Shown here: positions 1-5,136 of the stretch, in pieces
Layout of the letters: each line of letters opens with the position of its first letter
How positions within the stretch are numbered: position 1 is the stretch's first letter
Assembly (NCBI GenBank): GCA_904502105.1
Contig: CAJGDF010000092.1
Span: 1-6,785, forward strand
Direction: 5' to 3'
Source: an uncultured Clostridia bacterium
Lineage (GTDB): Bacteria; Bacillota; Clostridia; Oscillospirales; UBA644
Length of the DNA: 6,785 nt
Made by a program: the position numbers and the translations under genes
The notes under the pieces: model-generated
Databases searched by the model: none
The model's input: only the letters and a program-made list of their open reading frames with translations
Told to the model about the DNA's origin: nothing

Positions 1-1
1 G

Positions 2-799
2 TTCTCGGTTCATGACGGACCGGGAATAAGAACGACCGTGTTTATGAAAGGCTGTCCTCTTCGCTGCAGATGGTGCCATAATCCCGAAGGGCTGATTTCG
101 CAAAAACAATTTCAGTTTTTCGATGAAAAGTGCATCGGCTGCGGTTTGTGCGGAAAACGCGAAAGCTTATCAGATGCTGAAAAATGTCCTGCGGAAGCAT
201 TGAAAGTATGCGGACGTGAAATAGATGAAGATGAACTTGTTTCGGAGATATTGAAAGACAGGATTTTTTATTCCGATAACGGCGGTGTTACTTTTTCGGG
301 TGGGGAGTGTATGCTTCAGGCCGATTTTGTGGCTTCTGTTTTAACAAGAGCCAAAGCAATGGGGCTTCATACCGCAATCGACACTTCCGGTTACGTTCCT
401 TGGTCATCATTTGAAAAAACTCTTGATTGCTGTGAACTTTATCTTTATGATATTAAATGTTTTACTTCGTCTGTTCATAAAGAATATACAGGCGTGGATA
501 ATATGTTAATAATAGATAACATCAAACGTCTTTCCGAAGCAGGTAAATCTATCTGGATTCGTGTTCCCGTTATCCCGGACTTCAACAATAACGAAGATGA
601 AATGACGGCGATAGCTGAACTTGCTTCATCGCTAAAGACCGTTGAGCAAGTCACACTGATGCCGTATCATACTCTCGGCGCAAGTAAGTATAAAACTCTC
701 GGATTGGAATATCCGTACGATACTAATAAAAAAATAACGGAAGAAGAAATGGATTCTTTCCGTAAAATATTTATAAAAAGAAATATTACATTGGCTTAA
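2..799 (+). CDS. Glycyl-radical-enzyme activating protein (radical SAM, PflA-like), 5'-truncated by window edge
   Basis: Radical SAM activase that cleaves S-adenosylmethionine and abstracts a hydrogen from the glycine of its partner enzyme; the partner is almost certainly the next gene. The frame is open from base 2 and begins FSVHDGPGIRTTVF, the usual N-terminal motif of this family, so the true start lies left of the window; the in-frame GTG at 38 is internal. The radical SAM cluster motif CX3CX2C is at 53-76. A ferredoxin-like insert follows (CX2CX2CX11C, 131-187), enough for one extra 4Fe-4S cluster, whereas many activases of this class carry two. The SAM-binding glycine motif reads SGGEC rather than the common GGEP. 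Later family landmarks are DTSGY, the YDIK...H...TG..N segment and PYHTLG..KY..LG near the C-terminus. It ends 25 bp before the glycyl radical enzyme. Activase identity is near certain; the partner's substrate is not revealed. Confidence 0.95.
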   Translation, partial: FSVHDGPGIRTTVFMKGCPLRCRWCHNPEGLISQKQFQFFDEKCIGCGLCGKRESLSDAEKCPAEALKVCGREIDEDELVSEILKDRIFYSDNGGVTFSGGECMLQADFVASVLTRAKAMGLHTAIDTSGYVPWSSFEKTLDCCELYLYDIKCFTSSVHKEYTGVDNMLIIDNIKRLSEAGKSIWIRVPVIPDFNNNEDEMTAIAELASSLKTVEQVTLMPYHTLGASKYKTLGLEYPYDTNKKITEEEMDSFRKIFIKRNITLA

Positions 800-808
800 A
801 TCTATTTG

Positions 809-815
809 AAAGGGA
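809..815 (+). promoter_or_regulatory. Ribosome binding site of the glycyl radical enzyme gene
   Basis: AAAGGGA lies about 9 bases before the ATG at 825. It supports that start, which also gives an N-terminus in line with the family. The gap after the activase stop (797-799) holds no visible promoter or terminator, so the two genes are probably co-transcribed. Confidence 0.7.
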
Positions 816-824
816 TCAAAAGCT

Positions 825-3020
825 ATGACAAGAACAGAATTTTTAAAAGAACAGACTCTTTCCGGCGCTAACAAGTGCCGACGTACACCTATACCCAAAA
901 TATCGGTTGCGAACGATGCTCCGAGTATTGCTGAAAGAAAAGCGCTTGGTTTAAAGAAAATATTTGATACCATGCCTGTTTATATCGGACAGAAAGAACT
1001 TATTGTCGGTACGAGAACGTTCTTTAATCCGAACAAAGGTAACGAAGACGGTCACGATAACTTTGATTATGGTCTTTGGGGCGGTTATGAATACATAAAC
1101 GAAAAAGATATCGAGCTTTTCGGTTGCAACCAACAGTTTACAAATAAGACCCACATAACTCCCGATCTCGGTATTATTCTCAAAAAAGGTATTGACGGAA
1201 TAATCAACAGTGCAGAAGAAAAGAAAAAAGATCCGTCTCTTCATTCAGTAAATCTTGATTTTCTGTCAAGCGTTATTATTGCTTACAACGGTCTTAAAAA
1301 CCTTATCCTCCGTTATGCCGACGAAGCTCTTCTCCTTTCCGAGACCGCAGAAGGTTCGGATAAAACAGAGCTTTTGGAGATCGCTCGTATTTGTAAAAAA
1401 ATAAGCGGAGAACCTGCAGAAACTTTCCATGAAGCCGTTCAGCTCCTTTGGTTTGCACATCTCGGTGTTATCATCGAAAGCTTTGAGTTTGTAAACTACG
1501 GCAGACTTGACGTTATCCTCGGTGAATTCCTCGGTAATACTCCGAAAGATGAAGCGCAACAGCTTATCGAATGCTTGCTTCTTAAAATGTACGATCAGGT
1601 AGACATAAATAATTCATATCTCGGAAAATATGCCGCGCAGCTCGTTGTAACACTCGGCGGTGTTCTTTCGAACGGCGAAAATGCTGTTAACGATGTCACA
1701 ATGATGTTCCTTGAGGCTATTGATAAAGTACGTCTCCCTGAACCCGAATTTAACCTTCGTGTTAACAGTATAAATCCCCCAGAATTTATCGACAAAGCCG
1801 CAGAACTTTCTATTTCGGGCTGTAATTTCGTTTCTTATTATAATGACGATCTTTTTGTCGAAAGCCTTCATCGTGCAGGTGTTCCGATTGAGTATGCCCG
1901 TTGCTACGGATTCGATCTTTGCCAGGATATAAATATCCCGGGTTACGGCGATTTTTGGATCGTAGGCGGTCCGTCTTTAGTTTGGATGTTGCTTGATATA
2001 CTGAAAAACGATCGCTCCTTTAAAACCTTTGACGAACTTATCGCCGAATTGAAAGTAAGGATCGCAGAACATATCAAAAGGGATGTTGACAATTTTAACA
2101 ATGCGCAGGAACAGATCTTACTTTATGCCGCAGGAAAGCTCGACGAATATTTTGACGGTGTAAAAAATCATAACAAGCCCGTTAACCGCGGCGGTAACAG
2201 CCCCATGGCTCCGCTTCCGTATCTGAGCGGTCTGTATCACGGTTGTATTGAAAATGCTCTTGACGTTACGCTCGAACCGTATCCCGTAAAAGATAAAGGT
2301 ATGTTTTTCGGTACAGCTACCGAAACTATAAACTCTCTTGCTGCAATCAAGAAAACTGTTTTTGATGAAAAACGTTATACTCTTGATGAAGTCTTTGCTG
2401 CTTGCGAATCAAACTTCGAGGGCGAAAACGGAAAGATCATCAAGAACGTCCTCTTTATTTGCCCGAAATGGGGTAATGATGACAGCTATGTTGACGATAT
2501 AGCAAAAGATATTCTTGAATTTTGCCTTAAAGAATGCCGTAAATATAAAACTTTTGCCGGAGGTCATGTCCTCGGCGGTATCCATCAGCCTCATCCCGTG
2601 CCGACAGGCGGAGGACTTATGGCAACTCCCGACGGCAGAGCAAAAGGCGAAGCTGTTGCCGTAACCTTGACTCCCGCAAGCGGTACAATGAAAAACGGTC
2701 CTACTGCTGCGCTTGCCTCTGCATCAAAGATAGATCCTATGCTTGTTCAATGGAACTATTGCGTTATGGTCAATTACTTTGCTTCGGTATTTAGAGGTAA
2801 TAACGGTAAAGAAACATTCAAAACTCTTTTGAACGGTTACTTTAAAAATGGTGGCCTTCAGCATCAACCGAATGTCCTTGATGTCGAAGAACTCAGACAG
2901 GCACAGATTCATCCCGAAAAATATAAGGATCTTATCGTTCGTCTTTGGGGTGTTTCTGCTCATTTTGTAGATCTTCCCAAAGAACTTCAGGATGAAATGA
3001 TCTCAAGATTTGCTTATTAA
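825..3020 (+). CDS. Divergent glycyl radical enzyme (pyruvate formate-lyase / diol dehydratase superfamily), substrate unknown
   Basis: Cytoplasmic, oxygen-sensitive enzyme that uses a stored glycyl radical to make a cysteine thiyl radical for substrate activation. The 731 residues cover the whole fold, somewhat shorter than the roughly 780-850 of many relatives. Landmarks in order: VYIGQKELIVGTRT (52-65); FHEAVQLLWFAHLG (201-214); GRLDV (226-230); VTLGG (275-279); a segment ending YARCYGFDLCQDINIPG (357-373) that aligns with the family's DARDYG..GCVEP, making Cys366 the thiyl residue; GCIENALDVT (473-482); GNDDSYVD (550-557); ATPDGR (600-605); NGPTA (624-628); and the C-terminal loop VRLWGVSAHFVDLPKE with Gly709 as radical site. 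Unusual points: GCVE is replaced by LCQD (Asp368 where the catalytic Glu normally sits), RVSGY is replaced by RLWGV, and the GGARYN stretch after the GCIE motif is absent. These argue against plain pyruvate formate-lyase, which has paired cysteines, and against the well-known choline, glycerol, hydroxyproline and isethionate types, which have GCVE. General annotation is firm; the reaction is not assignable here. Confidence 0.95.
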   Translation: MTRTEFLKEQTLSGANKCRRTPIPKISVANDAPSIAERKALGLKKIFDTMPVYIGQKELIVGTRTFFNPNKGNEDGHDNFDYGLWGGYEYINEKDIELFGCNQQFTNKTHITPDLGIILKKGIDGIINSAEEKKKDPSLHSVNLDFLSSVIIAYNGLKNLILRYADEALLLSETAEGSDKTELLEIARICKKISGEPAETFHEAVQLLWFAHLGVIIESFEFVNYGRLDVILGEFLGNTPKDEAQQLIECLLLKMYDQVDINNSYLGKYAAQLVVTLGGVLSNGENAVNDVTMMFLEAIDKVRLPEPEFNLRVNSINPPEFIDKAAELSISGCNFVSYYNDDLFVESLHRAGVPIEYARCYGFDLCQDINIPGYGDFWIVGGPSLVWMLLDILKNDRSFKTFDELIAELKVRIAEHIKRDVDNFNNAQEQILLYAAGKLDEYFDGVKNHNKPVNRGGNSPMAPLPYLSGLYHGCIENALDVTLEPYPVKDKGMFFGTATETINSLAAIKKTVFDEKRYTLDEVFAACESNFEGENGKIIKNVLFICPKWGNDDSYVDDIAKDILEFCLKECRKYKTFAGGHVLGGIHQPHPVPTGGGLMATPDGRAKGEAVAVTLTPASGTMKNGPTAALASASKIDPMLVQWNYCVMVNYFASVFRGNNGKETFKTLLNGYFKNGGLQHQPNVLDVEELRQAQIHPEKYKDLIVRLWGVSAHFVDLPKELQDEMISRFAY

Positions 3021-3033
3021 TGGATTATGATCT

Positions 3034-4728
3034 ATGAAAATATTACTTAAAAACGGCTCGGTCGTCAACGTATTTTCCGAGGAGCTTGAACGTGCCGATG
3101 TTTTGATAGAAAACGGTATGATAATCGGGGTAGGGGACTACTCCGACGAACAGGCCGATAAAACAGTTGATATTAAAGGCAAATATGTTTGTCCCGGTTT
3201 TATTGACAGCCATATTCATATTGAAAGTACAATGCTTTCGCCTTATGAATTCTCCCGTGCTGCCGTGCCTCACGGAACAACTGCCGTAATTGCAGACCCG
3301 CATGAAATAGCCAATGTTTGCGGTTCGGACGGTCTTCGTTATATGCTTGCGGCAAGTGACGGACTTCCCGTTTCTGTTTACATCGTTCTGCCTTCGTGTG
3401 TTCCCGCAACATCTTTTGATGAAGCAGGAGCTGTTCTTTCCGCAGACGATCTTGCTCCCTTCTATTCGGAAAACAGGGTAGTGGGACTTGGTGAGGTTAT
3501 GGATTATCCCGGGGTAATTTACGGAAACGAAAATGTTTATGCCAAAATAAAATCTGCAAAAGAACACGGCGCTGTCATTAACGGTCATGCTCCTCTCTTA
3601 ACAGGACATGATCTCGATAAATACATTTCAATGTCAATTCGTGATGACCACGAGTGTTCGTCTGTTGATGAAGCGAAAGAACGTATTCGAAAAGGTCAGC
3701 GTGTTATGATACGCCAGGGTACTGCGGCAAAAAATCTTATTGATCTTCTTCCTCTTTTTGATAAGCCGTGGTGTGACAGATGTTTATTGGTTTCAGATGA
3801 TAAACATCCTGCCGATCTTCTTTCCAATGGACATATAGATGAGTCTGTCCGTCTTGCTGTTAAAAACGGAAAGTCAGCTGTTCTCGCAATAAAAATGGCA
3901 ACCTTGAATGCTGCAGAGCATTTCAGAATACCCAATGTCGGAGCTATTGCTCCCGGTTATAATGCTGATCTGCTTATCCTTGATGATCTTGATTCTGTCA
4001 AAGTGTGCGATGTCTACAAAAACGGCAATCTTGTTGTTGAAAACGGAGAACTTGTGGATTTTTCTAAACCGGCTATTCCCAAAGAGCTTGAAAACAGGGT
4101 GAGGGGATCTTTGAATTTCAAACCTCTTTCCGTTAATGATTTCATGTTCGATTGCAATGAACGGAGAAAGTGCAATATCATTAAAATTCTTAAAGGTCAG
4201 ATCTTAACCGAAAAAATTATTGATTTCATTGATTTTTCCGAAAATAACGGTATAGATACTCAAAAAGATATTCTCAAGATCGCTGTTGTTGAACGTCATC
4301 ATAAAACAGGCCATATCGGTCTCGGTTTCATTAACGGTGCAGGGCTTAGATCAGGCGCTATAGCTTCATCTGTTTCTCATGATTCTCATAATCTGATCGT
4401 TATCGGGCAAAACGAAAATGATATGCTTATTGCCTGTGAACGTATCCGCGATATCGGAGGCGGTCTTGTTGCTGTTGAAAACGGAAAGATCATTTGCGAA
4501 ATGCCGTTGCCGATAGCCGGTCTTATGAGTGATGAAAAAGCAGATATCTGTGCAGAACAAAATGAAAATATCCGAATTGCTGCTCATAAACTCGGATGTC
4601 CCGACGATGTTGAACCGTTTATGAATATGTCGTTTGTGAGTCTGCCTGTAATTCCTCATATTAAACTTACAACGCTCGGCCTTTTCGATGTTGATAATTT
4701 CTGCCTTATTCCTCTTTTTGCAGACTGA
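3034..4728 (+). CDS. ade: Adenine deaminase (amidohydrolase superfamily)
   Basis: Hydrolyses adenine to hypoxanthine and ammonia in the cytoplasm, for purine salvage or use of purine nitrogen. The 564 residues are close to the usual 570-600. The metal-dependent amidohydrolase domain shows PGFIDSHIHIES (metal ligands His60 and His62), ADPHEIANV (87-95), GLGEVMDYPGV (Glu154), INGHAPLL (His185), DDHECSS (His206) and VSDDKHPADLL (catalytic Asp at 255/256). The C-terminal domain typical of bacterial adenine deaminase is intact, with VERHHKTGHIGLGF (419-432), ASSVSHDSHN (444-453), PLPIAGLMSD (491-500) and LPVIPHIKLT (537-546). All expected catalytic residues are present, so activity on adenine is likely. 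The ATG at 3034 gives the standard N-terminus. It lies only 13 bp after the lyase stop with just a weak GGAT-like ribosome site, suggesting coupled translation from the upstream gene. A terminator follows, so this is probably the last gene of the operon. Confidence 0.95.
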   Translation: MKILLKNGSVVNVFSEELERADVLIENGMIIGVGDYSDEQADKTVDIKGKYVCPGFIDSHIHIESTMLSPYEFSRAAVPHGTTAVIADPHEIANVCGSDGLRYMLAASDGLPVSVYIVLPSCVPATSFDEAGAVLSADDLAPFYSENRVVGLGEVMDYPGVIYGNENVYAKIKSAKEHGAVINGHAPLLTGHDLDKYISMSIRDDHECSSVDEAKERIRKGQRVMIRQGTAAKNLIDLLPLFDKPWCDRCLLVSDDKHPADLLSNGHIDESVRLAVKNGKSAVLAIKMATLNAAEHFRIPNVGAIAPGYNADLLILDDLDSVKVCDVYKNGNLVVENGELVDFSKPAIPKELENRVRGSLNFKPLSVNDFMFDCNERRKCNIIKILKGQILTEKIIDFIDFSENNGIDTQKDILKIAVVERHHKTGHIGLGFINGAGLRSGAIASSVSHDSHNLIVIGQNENDMLIACERIRDIGGGLVAVENGKIICEMPLPIAGLMSDEKADICAEQNENIRIAAHKLGCPDDVEPFMNMSFVSLPVIPHIKLTTLGLFDVDNFCLIPLFAD

Positions 4729-4756
4729 TTAAAAATTATAAATAAATTATAATATT

Positions 4757-4786
4757 CCTCTTTCTATCTCGTTTTTAAGAAAGAGG
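4757..4786 (+). terminator. Probable intrinsic terminator after adenine deaminase
   Basis: A perfect 9-bp inverted repeat (CCTCTTTCT at 4757-4765 and AGAAAGAGG at 4778-4786) encloses a 12-base loop and is followed by a T-rich stretch (ATATTTTAT). It starts 28 bases after the stop of the deaminase gene, in the right place to end the operon. The stem is only moderately GC-rich and the T-run is interrupted, so its strength is uncertain. Confidence 0.65.
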
Positions 4787-5040
4787 CATATTTTATCTAT
4801 GTATTTTATGTGTTTTAATGAAAAAATATTGTTTTTAACATTGATTGATATTTAATTTAAACGATATTGCACCTTTATTGTTAAAACAATACGGCAAATA
4901 ATGAATAATCAACTATTGTAGATGAATAAAGCGATAAAATTTCTGTATTATATGACCTTAAAATGGGCATATTAAAACTGATAATTTGGTTAAAATAACG
5001 ATTTTAGTGAATATAAAAACGAACTTTTTTAGGGTTGGTC
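4787..5040. other. AT-rich intergenic region without a gene
   Basis: About 250 bases, clearly poorer in G and C than the flanking genes. No ORF with a plausible ribosome binding site, no tRNA-like fold and no long repeat was seen on either strand. It contains one short perfect palindrome (listed separately). The part just before the next gene's promoter is rich in A- and T-runs, which could act as an UP element. An uncharacterised small RNA or regulator binding sites cannot be excluded. Confidence 0.6.
4877..4890. repeat. 14-bp perfect palindrome, possible operator
   Basis: ATTGTTAAAACAAT is made of two 6-base arms, ATTGTT and AACAAT, around AA. It lies about 150 bases upstream of the substrate-binding-protein promoter. 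Its symmetry would suit a dimeric repressor or activator, but in such AT-rich DNA short palindromes also arise by chance, and no second copy was noticed in the intergenic region. Confidence 0.3.
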
Positions 5041-5069
5041 TTGACAAGTATAGTCGTTTTATGTATAAT
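5041..5069 (+). promoter_or_regulatory. Consensus sigma-A (sigma-70 type) promoter of the substrate-binding protein gene
   Basis: TTGACA at 5041-5046 and TATAAT at 5064-5069 both match consensus exactly and are separated by the optimal 17 bp. Transcription should start near 5076, giving a leader of about 60 bases before the ATG at 5137. AT-rich DNA with A- and T-runs upstream may strengthen it. The match predicts a strong housekeeping promoter, in keeping with the heavily biased codons of the gene it drives. Confidence 0.85.
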
Positions 5070-5083
5070 ATAGTGTATAACTG

Positions 5084-5105
5084 AAAGCGGATATGATCGC
5101 GCTTT
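5084..5105 (+). other. Hairpin in the 5' leader of the substrate-binding protein mRNA
   Basis: AAAGCG (5084-5089) pairs with CGCTTT (5100-5105). The stem can extend by GAT (5090-5092) with ATC (5096-5098) around a three-base loop, leaving G5099 bulged. It would sit within about 10 bases of the predicted transcript 5' end and well clear of the ribosome binding site, and no U-run follows. A role in mRNA stabilisation is possible, as known for 5'-terminal stem-loops; a terminator or riboswitch is not supported. Confidence 0.4.
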
Positions 5106-5120
5106 GTGTTAAAAATTTAT

Positions 5121-5128
5121 TTGGAGGA
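5121..5128 (+). promoter_or_regulatory. Strong ribosome binding site of the substrate-binding protein gene
   Basis: TTGGAGGA contains GGAGG, a near-perfect Shine-Dalgarno sequence, about 9 bases before the ATG at 5137. It fixes that start, which is followed immediately by a lipoprotein signal peptide. Confidence 0.85.
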
Positions 5129-5136
5129 TTTTCACA

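Noticed and set aside
38..40. GTG at 38 as start of the activase
   Set aside because: The frame stays open upstream and encodes the conserved FSVHDGPGIRTT motif, so this codon is internal and the gene is cut by the window edge.
2241..2250. Cys474 (in GCIEN) as the catalytic thiyl cysteine because it resembles GCVE
   Set aside because: By order of motifs this matches the separate, conserved GCIErGrDVT segment of the family. Cys366 occupies the position of the thiyl cysteine after the YARCYG segment.
3043..3588. 181-codon open frame on the - strand within the adenine deaminase gene
   Set aside because: The + strand frame encodes all catalytic motifs of adenine deaminase; the antisense translation shows no domain and has no independent support.
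4997..5031. Imperfect direct repeat (AACGATTTTAG and AACGAACTTTTTTAG) upstream of the promoter
   Set aside because: The copies differ in length and are mostly A/T, so they are weak evidence for a regulator site.
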